Origin: Entomobacter blattae | GTDB taxonomy: Bacteria > Pseudomonadota > Alphaproteobacteria > Acetobacterales > Acetobacteraceae | Direction of reading: 5' to 3' | Length of the DNA stretch: 64,000 bases | Assembly: GCF_014672835.1 (NCBI RefSeq) | Contig: NZ_CP060244.1 | Coordinates: 212,501 to 276,500, forward strand | Made by a program: the position numbers and the translations under genes | The notes under the pieces: model-generated | Told to the model about the DNA's origin: nothing | The model's input: only the letters and a program-made list of their open reading frames with translations | The model's database searches: none | Shown: positions 1-10,503 of the stretch, in pieces | Numbering within the stretch: the stretch's first letter is position 1 | How the letters are laid out: the number at the start of each line of letters is the position of its first letter

Positions 1-2420
1 TTGGCAAGCCAATTACGAGCCGAATCATCTAACACCAAAGAGATTTTTCGCTCTGCCAATAACGAATCGAGGCGAGAAATTTGAATCTCAACAATTTTGG
101 CCATATCGCTCTTCTGCAGGCGAGAAAATAATATAATCTCATCCAGACGGTTCAGAAATTCTGGACGAAAATGATCCCGCACCACGCGCATAACCTGGGC
201 ATGAACAAGATCGGTTGATTCTCCATCGGGTTGATTAGCAAGAAGATCAGAACCGAGGTTACTGGTAAGAATAATGATTGTATTCCGAAAATCGACTGTC
301 CGGCCTTGGCCATCTGTTAAACGTCCATCATCAAGAACCTGCAAGAGCACATTGAAAATATCTTCATGCGCTTTTTCAACCTCATCGAACAAGATGACCT
401 GATAAGGCCGCCGCCTGACTGCCTCGGTTAGCACACCGCCCTCATCATACCCTACATAGCCTGGAGGGGCACCAATAAGACGCGAGACGGCATGTTTTTC
501 CATGAACTCGCTCATATCAATGCGTAAAAGCGCCTTTTCATCATCAAACAGAAAACGTGCCAAAGCTTTAGTAAGCTCAGTTTTACCCACCCCTGTAGGG
601 CCTAAAAACAGGAAGGACCCTATAGGACGGTTGGGGTCTTGCAGACCCGCACGAGCGCGCCTAACGGCATTGGCTACAGCTTTTAAGGCGGGTTCCTGAC
701 CGACTACACTTCTACGGAGCTCATCTTCCATACGCAAAAGCTTGGCGCGTTCTCCTTCCAACATGCGATCAACAGGCACCCCTGTCCAACGAGAAACAAC
801 AGCGGCCACGGCTTGTTCCGTCACTGCCTCATTAACCAGCCCTGATCCTTCTTCGTTCGTATCCTGGCGGTTTTTTTCAAGCTCAGCCTCAAGACCTGGA
901 ATAACGCTATACATCAGCTCTGAAGCACGGGCGAGGTCACCCTTACGCTGAGCAACTTCTATCTCTGAGCGTGCTTGATCAATCTGCTCCTGAATTTTTT
1001 GGGTGGTATTGACACGCTCTTTTTCCAAATGCCATGCAGCATTCATCGCATTGGACTGTTCTTCAAGCCCAGCAAGCTCAGCTTCTAGCGTTAATAAACG
1101 CTCCTTACTTGCAGAATCACTCTCTTTTTTAAGGGCCTCACGCTCAATTTTCAGCTGTATAACCCTGCGATCCAACTCATCAAGTTCTTCTGGCTTACTA
1201 TCAACCTGCATTCTCAGCCGACTGCTTGCTTCATCAATCAAGTCTATAGCTTTATCAGGCAAGAAGCGATCGGTAATATACCGATTTGAAAGAGTAGCAG
1301 CAGCGACTAAAGCATTATCGGTAATCCTGACGCCATGATGAAGTTCGTATTTTTCCTTAATCCCCCGCAGGATTGAAATTGTATCAGCCACCGAGGGTTC
1401 ACCTACAAAAACAGGCTGAAAACGACGGGCAAGAGCAGCATCCTTCTCAATATATTTACGATATTCATCCAGAGTCGTTGCTCCAATACAATGAAGGGTA
1501 CCCCGCGCAAGCTCGGGTTTAATGAGATTGGAAGCATCCATGGCACCATCAGAACGACCTGCTCCCACAATGGTATGCATTTCATCAATGAAAAGGATAA
1601 TCTCGCCAGCGGCTTCTTCTACTTCCTTCAGAACAGCTTTAAGGCGTTCCTCGAACTCTCCCCGATACTTAGCCCCAGCAACCAAGGCACCAAGATCCAG
1701 CGAAAGAAGTTTTTTATTTTTAAGCGCTTCCGGCACATCGCCGTTGACAATACGCAGGGCCAACCCTTCAACAATGGCTGTTTTTCCCACGCCGGGCTCA
1801 CCGATGAGAACGGGGTTGTTTTTTGTACGACGCGCAAGGACCTGAATGGCCCTACGAATTTCTTCATCACGGCCAATGACGGGATCAAGCTTTCCCTGAC
1901 GGGCAATTTCTGTGACATCACGGGCATATTTCTTCAAGGCATCAAAATTGGCCTCAGCATTCTCACTATTAACATTTCTGCCCTTACGGATAGTAGCAAT
2001 GGCCTGCTCAAGTGACTTAGCCGTTACCCCTGCCTCTTTCAGCACCTTCCCTGCCGTCGTCGATGAGGCTGCTATCCCCGCTAAAAGCCTATCTTGTGCC
2101 AGATACTCATCACCAGCTTTTTGGGCTGCCTGATAGGCTGAATCTAACAGGCGCACAAAATCGGGCGTGGCTTGAGGCTGGCCTGCCCCAGCTCCGTGAA
2201 CTTTGGGGATTTTTTCTATCGCGGCATCAATAGCCTGTTTGGCCTTTGCGGGATCCCCCCCAGCAGCTCGAATCAGGGAGGAGGCCGCCCCTTCCTCATC
2301 ATCTAATAAAGCTTTAAGAAGATGCTCGGGTGTAAGCTGCTGATGAAATTCCCTTAAAGCAATGGTTTGAGCAGCTTGTAAAAATCCACGCGAGCGTTCT
2401 GTAAGTTTTTGAAAATCCAT
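1..2420 (-). CDS. clpB: ATP-dependent disaggregase ClpB (C-terminus beyond window edge)
   Basis: Hsp100 chaperone that extracts polypeptides from aggregates together with DnaK in the cytoplasm. The reading frame starts at 2420 ([12 protein letters not shown]) and is open to base 1, giving about 806 residues of a protein usually near 860-870, so only the last part of the C-terminal D2 small domain is missing. In order it shows the N-terminal Clp repeat domain (about 1-150), the first AAA+ module with Walker A GEPGVGKT near residue 206, a long charged coiled-coil middle domain (about 410-520) that distinguishes ClpB from ClpA, and the second AAA+ module with GPTGVGKT near residue 606 and the pore loop GYVGYDEGG. 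It is the last gene of a minus-strand series, 234 bases downstream of radA, and probably has its own heat-shock promoter, which I could not recognise. Confidence 0.97.
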   Translation of the reverse strand, partial: MDFQKLTERSRGFLQAAQTIALREFHQQLTPEHLLKALLDDEEGAASSLIRAAGGDPAKAKQAIDAAIEKIPKVHGAGAGQPQATPDFVRLLDSAYQAAQKAGDEYLAQDRLLAGIAASSTTAGKVLKEAGVTAKSLEQAIATIRKGRNVNSENAEANFDALKKYARDVTEIARQGKLDPVIGRDEEIRRAIQVLARRTKNNPVLIGEPGVGKTAIVEGLALRIVNGDVPEALKNKKLLSLDLGALVAGAKYRGEFEERLKAVLKEVEEAAGEIILFIDEMHTIVGAGRSDGAMDASNLIKPELARGTLHCIGATTLDEYRKYIEKDAALARRFQPVFVGEPSVADTISILRGIKEKYELHHGVRITDNALVAAATLSNRYITDRFLPDKAIDLIDEASSRLRMQVDSKPEELDELDRRVIQLKIEREALKKESDSASKERLLTLEAELAGLEEQSNAMNAAWHLEKERVNTTQKIQEQIDQARSEIEVAQRKGDLARASELMYSVIPGLEAELEKNRQDTNEEGSGLVNEAVTEQAVAAVVSRWTGVPVDRMLEGERAKLLRMEDELRRSVVGQEPALKAVANAVRRARAGLQDPNRPIGSFLFLGPTGVGKTELTKALARFLFDDEKALLRIDMSEFMEKHAVSRLIGAPPGYVGYDEGGVLTEAVRRRPYQVILFDEVEKAHEDIFNVLLQVLDDGRLTDGQGRTVDFRNTIIILTSNLGSDLLANQPDGESTDLVHAQVMRVVRDHFRPEFLNRLDEIILFSRLQKSDMAKIVEIQISRLDSLLAERKISLVLDDSARNWLA

Positions 2421-2622
2421 AAAACTGTTCCTAATAGAGAGGCAACATACGAAATCTTACACATCCCCTTCTGGGCAATATGCGAGATCATTATAATTCT
2501 AAGGTAAAAACGAATAAACCATTTCTCAAGGCTTTAAATATAAAAACATGGCAGACTTGCTCAAGTTTCCTAGGCCAGTGTACTTTTCGATCAGGCTTAC
2601 TTTTCAGAGCTCTCCTTAAAAT

Positions 2623-2652
2623 GGAGAATAAGGAAACGGAGAATAAGGAGAT
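2623..2652. repeat. 15-bp imperfect tandem duplication
   Basis: Two adjacent 15-base units beginning GGAGAATAAGGA (2623-2637 and 2638-2652) lie just before the radA stop codon region. It looks like a replication-slippage duplication. Similar short duplications occur in other spacers of this window. Confidence 0.7.
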
Positions 2653-2654
2653 TT

Positions 2655-4058
2655 TTACTCGATTTCTTCTCTCAATGTGGCAGAAAACTGCTGTACCAAA
2701 TCTTTAATATGGCCTATTTCCTCGAGCATCATACCGGTGGGACTTGAAAATTTTGCGTGTCTGGCTGGAGCAATGCGCCGAGGAAGCACACCCTTTTCAA
2801 ACCCTAGCTTGGCAGCTTCCCGCAAGCGTAAAGCAGGCTGACTAACTTGGCGTACCTCGCCAGAAAGACCAATCTCACCAAAAAATACGGTATTGGCCGC
2901 CACAGGCTTACGGGCTGCTGCCGAAACAATCGCTGCCGCTACAGCAAGGTCTGCTGCAGGTTCGCTAACTCTTAACCCACCGGCAATATTCAAATAAACA
3001 TCTGCCTGGCCAAGCTTTAACCCACAACGACTTTCTAGCACGGCAAGAAGCATATTCAACCGAGCATTATCCCACCCTACAACAGAGCGTCTCGGATTTC
3101 CTTCCGTTGAGCGGGCTGAAAGTAAAGCCTGTACTTCCAGTAAAACAGGACGAGTTCCTTCAATACCTGCAAAAACAGCAGACCCGGCAATATTACCACG
3201 GCGCTCCGCTAAAAACAGGGCCGAAGGGTTTTTAACTTCCTCCAACCCTTTATCTGTCATGGTAAAAACACCTATTTCATCCGTCGCCCCAAAACGGTTT
3301 TTCGCAGCCCGCAAAATACGGAACTGATGCCCTCTATCGCCTTCAAAATACAATACTGCATCAACCATATGTTCCAAAACCCTAGGCCCTGCCAAGGCAC
3401 CCTCTTTGGTGACGTGGCCTACAAACAGCAGAGCAAAGCCTCTTTGCTTGGCAATACGGATGAGCTCAAATGCCGAGCTCCGCACTTGGGTAACCGTACC
3501 TGGGGCACTTTCTACGGTATCCATCCACATTGTTTGGATAGAATCGATAATAACCACACCAATACCTTTTTCACTGCCCAAGGTTGCGACAATATCAGCA
3601 ACTCGAATGGTCGCTGCCAGTTCCAAGGGAGCTTCCCTCAACCCTAATCGACGGGCGCGCAAGCGTATTTGGTCGATTGACTCTTCCCCTGAGATATAAA
3701 AAACACGCTTCTTATTTTCGGCTACAGCACACGCTGCCTGTAATAATAAGGTGGATTTCCCAATTCCAGGATCTCCTCCTAACAAAACGGCCGAAGAAGG
3801 AACCAAGCCACCGCCTAAAACACGATCAAACTCTTCTATTCCTGTTTTAAGCCGTAAGAGGGGAGCTTCCTCGCCCAGCAAGTCGGAAAAAACGAGCTTG
3901 TTCCCTTTTACATTCCCCTTAGCCCCTCCAACAGAAAGAATCACTTGTTCCTCTTGGATGGTATTCCATTCTCCACAGGCCTCACAATGGCCTTGCCATT
4001 TCGCATACACAGCACCGCACGTTTGGCAGACATAGTGTAACGAAGGTTTTTTGGCCAT
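2655..4058 (-). CDS. radA: DNA repair protein RadA (Sms)
   Basis: RecA-like ATPase that helps process recombination intermediates and branch migration. The 467-residue protein has normal family length. It opens with a four-cysteine zinc finger (Cys11, Cys14, Cys25, Cys28), then the RecA-type core with Walker A GGDPGIGKST at about 94-103, the RadA-specific KNRFG motif near residue 255, and a C-terminal Lon-protease-like domain without an obvious catalytic role. The start at 4058 puts MAKKPSLHYVCQTCG directly before the zinc finger, as in other RadA proteins. It lies 54 bases after the Mla ATPase gene and may be co-transcribed with it. Confidence 0.97.
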   Translation of the reverse strand: MAKKPSLHYVCQTCGAVYAKWQGHCEACGEWNTIQEEQVILSVGGAKGNVKGNKLVFSDLLGEEAPLLRLKTGIEEFDRVLGGGLVPSSAVLLGGDPGIGKSTLLLQAACAVAENKKRVFYISGEESIDQIRLRARRLGLREAPLELAATIRVADIVATLGSEKGIGVVIIDSIQTMWMDTVESAPGTVTQVRSSAFELIRIAKQRGFALLFVGHVTKEGALAGPRVLEHMVDAVLYFEGDRGHQFRILRAAKNRFGATDEIGVFTMTDKGLEEVKNPSALFLAERRGNIAGSAVFAGIEGTRPVLLEVQALLSARSTEGNPRRSVVGWDNARLNMLLAVLESRCGLKLGQADVYLNIAGGLRVSEPAADLAVAAAIVSAAARKPVAANTVFFGEIGLSGEVRQVSQPALRLREAAKLGFEKGVLPRRIAPARHAKFSSPTGMMLEEIGHIKDLVQQFSATLREEIE

Positions 4059-4112
4059 GTACGAATACCTCTTTAGCCGTTTATTGGATAAAAGAAAAAA
4101 TCTCCCACCCTT

Positions 4113-4901
4113 TTATCGACGTAATTCCATTTTAATAGGCCCTTCCCGTCGACCATGAGTAAACTGATCCACCCACGGATTACCACTGTTAAGAAGTGTC
4201 GATGCAGCTCCCTGCCAGATGAGCTTTCCCTGAAAAAGCATCGCTGCTTGATCTCCAATCCGTTGGGCAGAAGCCATATCATGCGTAATGGCAATGGCTG
4301 TAGAACCCAATTTTTTAACACAATCGACAATCAACCCATCAATCACAGCACCCATAATAGGATCTAAACCGGTTGTCGGCTCATCAAAAAACAAAATATC
4401 GGGTACCCCTGCGATAGCACGGGCTAAACCTACCCTTTTCTGCATACCCCCAGAAAGTTCAGCCGGAGAAAGATCACCCACTGAGGAATCCAGGCCAACC
4501 TGCTCTAAAACCTCATTCGCACGCTGACGTGCTGCCGTACGCGACATAGGTGTTTTCCCAGGCTTTTTGGCCAGCAAGCCAAAGGCCACATTCTCCCAAA
4601 CTTTCAGACTGTCAAACAAAGCACCATTTTGAAACAACATACCAATCTGTTCGGTTATCGCATCCCTTCGAGCTGTAGGTTGTTCAAGAATATTCACCCC
4701 ATCAATCTCTATCAATCCGCTATCAGGCGTAATTAATCCCAAGATACACCGTAATAAAACAGATTTTCCACTCCCCGAGCCACCAATAACCACAAAAGAG
4801 GTACCTTCCATGACATCAAGGTCTATTCCTTGTAATACAGCCTTAGTGCCGAAAGATTTTGTTAACCCACGAATACGGATTTTGGGGATAGATCCTACCA
4901 T
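4113..4901 (-). CDS. mlaF: Mla-type phospholipid transport ABC ATPase
   Basis: Cytoplasmic ATPase of an Mla/Ttg2-type ABC system that moves phospholipids between the inner and outer membranes. The 262-residue protein has Walker A GGSGSGKS at 40-47, the ABC signature LSGGMQKR near 149 and Walker B FFDEPTTGLDP near 170. The FFDEPTTGLDP-to-GAVI segment and its partner permease, 244 bases upstream, fit the MlaF family better than a general importer. No mlaD-like substrate-binding gene lies in this stretch, so the rest of the system must be elsewhere or absent. Confidence 0.9.
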   Translation of the reverse strand: MVGSIPKIRIRGLTKSFGTKAVLQGIDLDVMEGTSFVVIGGSGSGKSVLLRCILGLITPDSGLIEIDGVNILEQPTARRDAITEQIGMLFQNGALFDSLKVWENVAFGLLAKKPGKTPMSRTAARQRANEVLEQVGLDSSVGDLSPAELSGGMQKRVGLARAIAGVPDILFFDEPTTGLDPIMGAVIDGLIVDCVKKLGSTAIAITHDMASAQRIGDQAAMLFQGKLIWQGAASTLLNSGNPWVDQFTHGRREGPIKMELRR

Positions 4902-5109
4902 AGCTTCATACTCTCACTGAGAGGCCCTCTATATTGCATCATATCCTTATGGCCCTTCCCTGCCAGCCTAAACAGAACGAAGGGCTACTGGCCCTCTTTT
5001 CCTACATTTCCACGATAATTTTGCAAACAATGTGCCCTTGCATGGGTTTCTGGGCACTGTTTTTTCGGCAATAGTCCTAAATAAAAAGTAAAAAGGTCAA
5101 GTTTAGAGT

Positions 5110-5154
5110 GTAACGTTATTGGACGTAGCGTTACTGAATGTAGCGTTACTGGGC
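5110..5154. repeat. Three 15-bp tandem units straddling the mlaE stop
   Basis: Three successive 15-base units (5110-5124, 5125-5139, 5140-5154) share the pattern GTAGCGTTACTG. The third contains the stop codon of the permease gene, so the 3' end of that gene and its stop appear to have been duplicated into the spacer. Confidence 0.75.
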
Positions 5155-5931
5155 AAAAAATACATCGGTCAGCAGATAATCAAAAGCAAGGAGTAAAATG
5201 GAAGAAGAGACCACCGCTGTACGAGTAGCAGCACCAACCCCTTCTGCCCCACCTTTACTATAATATCCTTTATAACACCCCATAAGGGCTATAATAAATC
5301 CAAAAACCGCAGCCTTAACCAAACCCACCATAACATCATCAGGCTTAAGAGCATCCAAGGTGGCGTTAATATAGAGACTAGGCATAAAGTCCAGCTTGAC
5401 AACAGAGACAATAAACCCACCCATGACCCCTAAAATATCCGCCACAATCACCAGCAAGGGCAAGGCAATAAGGCCAGCCATAAGACGTGGAGCAACCAGA
5501 TACTTCATCGGGTTTGTGGAAAGTGTTTTTAAGGCATCAATTTGATCTGTAACCCGCATGGTGCCAATCTCAGCAGCCATTGCGGCCCCGACACGGCCAG
5601 CAACCATCAGGCCCGCCAAGACTGGCCCCAACTCACGCGTTACAGCCAAAACCACAATATTGGCAATAGCACTTTTCACATGAAACTGAGCAAACCCTGT
5701 ATAGGATTGTAGGGCAATGACTCCCCCAGAAAATATCGCCGTAAGGGCAACAACTGGCAGGGAGAAAAACCCTACCTCCACCAGGTTAGAAAAAAATGCC
5801 CGCCAGTAAAATGGCGGCCTTACAAAATGAGAAACACCATTAAGGCCAAATAAAGCGATCGCCCCTGCAGCCTGAACCGAATTCAAGGCTGCTTTCCCCA
5901 AGGCAGTAATCATATCCAAAAGGCGATTCAC
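5146..5931 (-). CDS. mlaE: Mla-type ABC transporter permease
   Basis: Inner-membrane permease of the phospholipid transport complex, partner of the downstream ATPase. The 261-residue protein is mostly hydrophobic and carries the MlaE core segment with RELGPVLAGLMVAGRVGAA followed by AEIGTMRVTDQIDAL at about 100-140, both strongly diagnostic of the family. Five or so membrane spans can be traced. It is transcribed ahead of mlaF. The spacer between them holds a short triplicated sequence that runs across this gene's stop. Confidence 0.92.
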   Translation of the reverse strand: MNRLLDMITALGKAALNSVQAAGAIALFGLNGVSHFVRPPFYWRAFFSNLVEVGFFSLPVVALTAIFSGGVIALQSYTGFAQFHVKSAIANIVVLAVTRELGPVLAGLMVAGRVGAAMAAEIGTMRVTDQIDALKTLSTNPMKYLVAPRLMAGLIALPLLVIVADILGVMGGFIVSVVKLDFMPSLYINATLDALKPDDVMVGLVKAAVFGFIIALMGCYKGYYSKGGAEGVGAATRTAVVSSSILLLAFDYLLTDVFFAQ

Positions 5932-6061
5932 AACCTTGTTCCCTGTAAAGAAAATGACATCACCTTTCTATTCTCCTCGCCATTGTCCCGATATCTCCCT
6001 TACGAATAACGGCCTTACAAGGGGTAGTGAGCAAAATGTTGGCCCAATACCCCATGAATTT

Positions 6062-7363
6062 CTAGTACCGGTAGGTTTCTGGCTTGAATGGCCCGTTAAC
6101 AGGTACGCCAATATAGTCGGCTTGGGTCTTACTCATTTTTGAAAGGGCAGCCCCAACCTTTTCCAAATGCAAGGCTGCAACCTTTTCATCAAGAATTTTA
6201 GGTAAGGTATAAACCTTGTTTTCGTATTTTCCGGGTTTCGCAGTCCACAACTCAATCTGAGCCAAAGTCTGATTGGTAAAAGAGGCCGACATGACAAAAG
6301 AGGGATGGCCTGTCGCATTGCCCAGATTCACCAAGCGCCCTTCTGAAAGAACAATGAGCCTTTTTCCATCGGGGAACTCCACCTCATCCACCTGGGGTTT
6401 TACATTATCCCATGTATAATTCCGTAGAGCGTTAATCTGTATTTCTGAATCAAAATGACCAATATTGCAAACAATGGCCCTATGCCGCATAGCACGCATA
6501 TGCTCTATGGTAATAATGTCTACATTACCGGTGCACGTTACAAAAATATCCCCTCTTGGAGCAGCGTCCTCCATTGTCACCACTTCGTACCCTTCCATAG
6601 CAGCCTGCAGGGCACAGATAGGATCTACCTCTGTAACAAGAACCCGACAACCAGCGCTTCGTAGGCTCGCTGCAGATCCTTTCCCAACATCGCCATAACC
6701 AGCAACAACAGCAACCTTGCCAGCCATCATCACATCTGTACCACGACGTATGGCATCAACAAGGCTTTCACGACAGCCGTAAAGGTTATCAAATTTGGAT
6801 TTTGTTACACTATCATTCACGTTAATAGCGGGAACCTTAAGGGTGCCTTTCATAGCCATTTCCCGTAAACGGTGTACGCCCGTCGTCGTCTCTTCTGAAA
6901 TGCCCTTTATGGCTTTTAAAAGTTCTGGGTATTTTTCGTGAACAAGGGTTGTTAAATCACCCCCATCATCCAAAATCATATTGGGAGTCCATCCATTGGG
7001 CCCTTTGAGGGTCTGCTCAATACACCACCAGAATTCCTCTTCGGAAAGACCTTTCCATGCAAATACTGGATGACCAGCCGCAGCGATTGCTGCGGCTGCT
7101 TGGTCTTGTGTAGAGAAGATATTACAAGATGACCACCGCACACTTGCCCCAAGGGCAACCAAGGTTTCAATCAAAACGGCTGTTTGAATGGTCATATGAA
7201 TACAGCCGGCAATCCGTGCCCCTTTTAGGGGTTGTTCTTTTCCATATTCCTGACGCAGAGCCATAAGACCAGGCATTTCACCTTCGGCTATGGAAATTTC
7301 TTTTCTTCCCCACTCTGCTAAAGAAATGTCCTTAACTTTATAGTCGTCTAATAACACATCCAT
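6062..7363 (-). CDS. ahcY: Adenosylhomocysteinase
   Basis: Splits S-adenosylhomocysteine into adenosine and homocysteine with bound NAD+, clearing the inhibitory product of methyl transfer. The 433-residue length matches bacterial enzymes. Visible landmarks are the substrate segment [15 protein letters not shown] near 80, the NAD-binding loop [12 protein letters not shown] near 222 and the C-terminal KPETYRY that contributes to the cofactor site. The start is supported by an AGGAG ribosome site about 8 bases upstream. The leader (7364-7529) was examined for a SAM or SAH riboswitch and none was convincing. Confidence 0.97.
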   Translation of the reverse strand: MDVLLDDYKVKDISLAEWGRKEISIAEGEMPGLMALRQEYGKEQPLKGARIAGCIHMTIQTAVLIETLVALGASVRWSSCNIFSTQDQAAAAIAAAGHPVFAWKGLSEEEFWWCIEQTLKGPNGWTPNMILDDGGDLTTLVHEKYPELLKAIKGISEETTTGVHRLREMAMKGTLKVPAINVNDSVTKSKFDNLYGCRESLVDAIRRGTDVMMAGKVAVVAGYGDVGKGSAASLRSAGCRVLVTEVDPICALQAAMEGYEVVTMEDAAPRGDIFVTCTGNVDIITIEHMRAMRHRAIVCNIGHFDSEIQINALRNYTWDNVKPQVDEVEFPDGKRLIVLSEGRLVNLGNATGHPSFVMSASFTNQTLAQIELWTAKPGKYENKVYTLPKILDEKVAALHLEKVGAALSKMSKTQADYIGVPVNGPFKPETYRY

Positions 7364-7529
7364 GGTGACTCCTGATCTTTAATAAAACACATTCAAAACT
7401 GGCAAAACACACAAAGGCTTCACAGCCTCAAATTCCCTCTATAACCATAAGGCAAAGCCGTTACTGGCTAGGCAAAACAATACCCAAAAGGCATATATTT
7501 TTCTTTTCTGTGCGAAAGATTACACAGTC

Positions 7530-8465
7530 TTATACCTTTTTTTTGCTTTCCTGCAAATGATGCCCATAAAGAGCGGCCACCGCACAGGATGCTAAACGCG
7601 AAGTAGCACTATCAGCACGGCTTGTAAGCACAACGGGAACTTTTGCACCCAGAATAACCCCTGCAACGCTCGCCTTGGCAAAGAAGACCAAGGCCTTAAA
7701 TAACATATTGCCCGCTTCAATATTAGGTGCCAGCAAGATCTGGGCATGACCAGCCACTGTACCTCCCACTTTCTTAATCCTTGCAGCTTCCACGCTTAGA
7801 GCATTATCCATGGCCAAAGGCCCATCAACAATCCCCCCAACGATTTGCCCCCGCTCTACCATTTTAGAAAGGGCTGCGGCTTCAAGAGTGCTAGGAATTT
7901 TGGAATAGACTGTTTCTACGGCCGAAAGTACAGCAACATGGGGCTTGCCAAGCCCTAGGGCTACATGAAGATCTATAGCATTTTGAATAATATCAACCTT
8001 TGTTAAAAGATCAGGCAGAATATTCACGGCTGCATCAGTAATAAAATAAGGCGTCTCAAACCCAGGGATATCCATGACAAAAACATGGCTAATACGCCGC
8101 TTTGTCCGCAACCCCCCTTCTCGGGAGACAACTTCGCGCATTAATTCGTCTGTATGCAAGCTTCCCTTCATCAGCATATGGGCCTTGCCTTCTCCCACCA
8201 GAGCAACCGCCTGGGATGCAGCTGCCACACTGTTGGGCATATCGATAATTTCCAGCTGAGAGATATCGTAGCCATGCTGTTGAGCCACCGCTTTTATCTC
8301 CTGTTCGGGGCCAACCAAAATAGGCTTGATCATACCCAATTTAGCTGCCTCAACAGCCCCTTCCAAAGAGGACTGATCACATGGATAGGCCACAGCACAC
8401 GAAATAGGCTGCTTGGCTGCTGCCTGATTTATAAAATTTTGTGAATGTTTATATTGTGAAAACAC
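7530..8465 (-). CDS. pta: Phosphate acetyl/butyryltransferase family protein
   Basis: Short (311-residue) member of the PTA/PTB family that exchanges phosphate and CoA on a short-chain acyl group. Family features include MKGSLHTDELMREV near 100, the FITDAAVNI segment near 145 and a glycine-rich C-terminus (ANPNIEAGN-like LLAPNIEAGNMLFK). It lacks the N-terminal DRTGG-type domain of long Pta proteins. The start codon is GTG at 8465, with a GAGAGGG stretch about 12 bases upstream. It is divergent from an acylating aldehyde dehydrogenase across 590 AT-rich bases, which suggests an acetaldehyde to acetyl-CoA to acetyl-phosphate route. No acetate kinase is in view. The choice between acetyl and butyryl substrate is not settled by sequence. 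Confidence 0.85.
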   Translation of the reverse strand: MFSQYKHSQNFINQAAAKQPISCAVAYPCDQSSLEGAVEAAKLGMIKPILVGPEQEIKAVAQQHGYDISQLEIIDMPNSVAAASQAVALVGEGKAHMLMKGSLHTDELMREVVSREGGLRTKRRISHVFVMDIPGFETPYFITDAAVNILPDLLTKVDIIQNAIDLHVALGLGKPHVAVLSAVETVYSKIPSTLEAAALSKMVERGQIVGGIVDGPLAMDNALSVEAARIKKVGGTVAGHAQILLAPNIEAGNMLFKALVFFAKASVAGVILGAKVPVVLTSRADSATSRLASCAVAALYGHHLQESKKKV

Positions 8466-9055
8466 GAGAAATATCCCTCTCCCATAAACCAGACCCGGTG
8501 TTTCAAATGAGGAAGTCTGGTTCTAAAAATTTTTCAACTGACCCATAAATGCTGCCTGACAAACGACAGCCTCTTTAGGGTGTCTCAAACTAGCACAGGA
8601 AACAATACCCTCAATATTCTCTCAAGAATAAAAAATCCTTCCTCTTTTTATTCCTTTTCTTATCACCATTCACCTTAACATCTTCTATTTAAAAGGAATT
8701 CACCTTGGATATTCAAAAAAGATAGACACCATTAGAGTATTAAAAAAATTTTAAACAAGTTCCCATCAAATAAATTTTAGGCCTTTACCACCCTTTCTGC
8801 TGAGAAAAGAAAGACACAAAATGTGATTTGCTAATAAATAAAAATTTTTATATGCTCTCTTACATCAAGGGTGTGAACTCTTTATCGTTTTATTCTCTTT
8901 TATATGAAGCTTGGGAAGATTTTGTTATTTCTCCAGGATTCTGATTTTTATATTCATTTCAGTTTTATTATTTAATCTTCGCTGTAATACCCAAAAATAA
9001 TACCCAACGCTATTTTATTACTATTTCAAAATATATATATATATGGGGCACTTAC
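8466..9055. promoter_or_regulatory. AT-rich divergent spacer
   Basis: This 590-base stretch has no convincing gene in any frame. It separates the divergent phosphotransacetylase-like and aldehyde dehydrogenase genes, so it must hold both promoters. It contains a (TA)n run at about 9032-9043 and a repeated AATACCCAA at about 8987-9009 shortly before the aldehyde dehydrogenase start. These could be regulatory but nothing identifies the factor. Confidence 0.45.
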
Positions 9056-10432
9056 ATGAATCTCGTGTCTAAAGATCTTCTTTCCATCCAGGAAGCCCGT
9101 ACTTTAGTTGCCAATGCCAAAAAAGCACAGGATGCTTTTAGTAAATTCACCCAAGAGCAGGTTGACCATCTGGTTGAGACTCTGGCAAAAACTGTCGCAC
9201 AGCAGGCCGAGCCACTGGCACAACTGGCTGTAGCAGAAACCGGTTTTGGAAATGTTGCAGACAAAACCCTAAAAAATATTTTTGCAAGTACCTACCTTGC
9301 AGAAAAAATGAGGGATATGAAAACCATTGGGGTTTTAAAGAAAAACCCTGCAGACAAAACAATGGATATAGCTGTTCCTGTAGGAGTGGTTTTGGGACTT
9401 ATTCCTTCTACCAATCCCACTTCTACAGTAATCTACAAAGTCCTGATTTCCCTCAAGGCTGGTAATGCCATTGTTCTGTCTCCCCATCCTTCCGCTCTTG
9501 ATTGCATTGTTAAAACCACACAGATTCTTATTGACGCAGCTGAAAAGGCAGGGGCCCCTCCCGGCCTGATTTCTTGCCTCACTGTGATGAGTAAGGAAGG
9601 GGCCAACACCTTACTTACTCATCCCGACATTGCTCTGATCCTGGCTACAGGGGGAACACCCATGGTGCGGGCAGCTTACAGCTCTGGCAACCCAGCTATT
9701 GGTGTGGGGCCTGGCAATAGCCCTGTTTATATTGAATCGAGTGCCGATATTGAAAAAGCGGTAAAGGATATCGTGACCTCCAAAACCTTTGATAACGGGG
9801 TTATTTGCGCTTCTGAACAGGCTGTGATCGTTGAAAAACACAGTGATGCGGCTGTACGAGATGCCTTCAAGAAAAATGGCGGCTATTTTCTCACTCCAGA
9901 AGAATCGCAAACACTTTCCAAATTCCTGCTACGGGATAATGGAAGTATAAACCCGGCCATTGTAGGTAAGGATGCCCAAACCCTTGCAAACATGGTGGGA
10001 ATAACCATTCCACCGGATGCAAAAGTTCTCCTTTCTGAGCAAACCGATATTTCGCATAAGAACCCTTATGCACGCGAAAAACTAGCACCTATCTTGGCTT
10101 ATTTTATTGCCTCTTCCCAGGAAGATGCCCTTAAGAAAAGCTGCGAGTTGCTTAAAGTTGAAGGAGAAGGGCATACTTTCTCCCTCCACACCAAAGATGA
10201 TAGCCTGGTAGAAAAAGCCTCCCTTATAGTGCCTGCTTCCCGTATTTTAGTGAACTCCCCTGGATCTTTAGGAGGTGTGGGCGGAACCACCAACCTGTTC
10301 TGTTCTTTTACATTGGGGTGTGGTGCTATGGGGGGAAGTTCCACATCAGATAATGTGGGACCAGAACACCTCTATAACATACGTAAAGTTGCTTATGGAG
10401 TAAGAAGCCTAAGCGATTTAAAAGCCTCTTAG
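9056..10432 (+). CDS. Acylating (CoA-dependent) aldehyde dehydrogenase
   Basis: Converts a short aldehyde, most likely acetaldehyde, plus CoA and NAD+ to the acyl-CoA, or the reverse. The 458-residue protein has the aldehyde dehydrogenase fold without the long non-acylating extensions. The cofactor region includes GLIPSTNPTSTVIYK near 120, and the catalytic cysteine is Cys251 in DNGVICASEQ, the context typical of EutE/AdhE-type and sulfoacetaldehyde (SauS-like) enzymes. The C-terminal LGCGAMGGSSTSDNVGPEHL is also family-typical. An alcohol dehydrogenase domain is absent. Its divergent neighbour is a phosphotransacetylase-family gene. EutE-like and SauS-like roles cannot be separated from sequence alone. 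Confidence 0.88.
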   Translation: MNLVSKDLLSIQEARTLVANAKKAQDAFSKFTQEQVDHLVETLAKTVAQQAEPLAQLAVAETGFGNVADKTLKNIFASTYLAEKMRDMKTIGVLKKNPADKTMDIAVPVGVVLGLIPSTNPTSTVIYKVLISLKAGNAIVLSPHPSALDCIVKTTQILIDAAEKAGAPPGLISCLTVMSKEGANTLLTHPDIALILATGGTPMVRAAYSSGNPAIGVGPGNSPVYIESSADIEKAVKDIVTSKTFDNGVICASEQAVIVEKHSDAAVRDAFKKNGGYFLTPEESQTLSKFLLRDNGSINPAIVGKDAQTLANMVGITIPPDAKVLLSEQTDISHKNPYAREKLAPILAYFIASSQEDALKKSCELLKVEGEGHTFSLHTKDDSLVEKASLIVPASRILVNSPGSLGGVGGTTNLFCSFTLGCGAMGGSSTSDNVGPEHLYNIRKVAYGVRSLSDLKAS

Positions 10433-10503
10433 CTCTCCTAAACTTCTCCCCCCCAAAGTCTCTTCCGTTTATAAGGGGGGGTAAGTGCCTCATAAAAGAC
10501 CGA

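Noticed and set aside
7364-7529. Possible SAM/SAH riboswitch before ahcY
   Set aside because: No pseudoknot or conserved core of known SAM or SAH riboswitch classes could be traced.
10448-10481. Seven C and seven G runs as a terminator after the aldehyde dehydrogenase
   Set aside because: The loop would be 20 bases, and no T-run follows. The pairing may be incidental.
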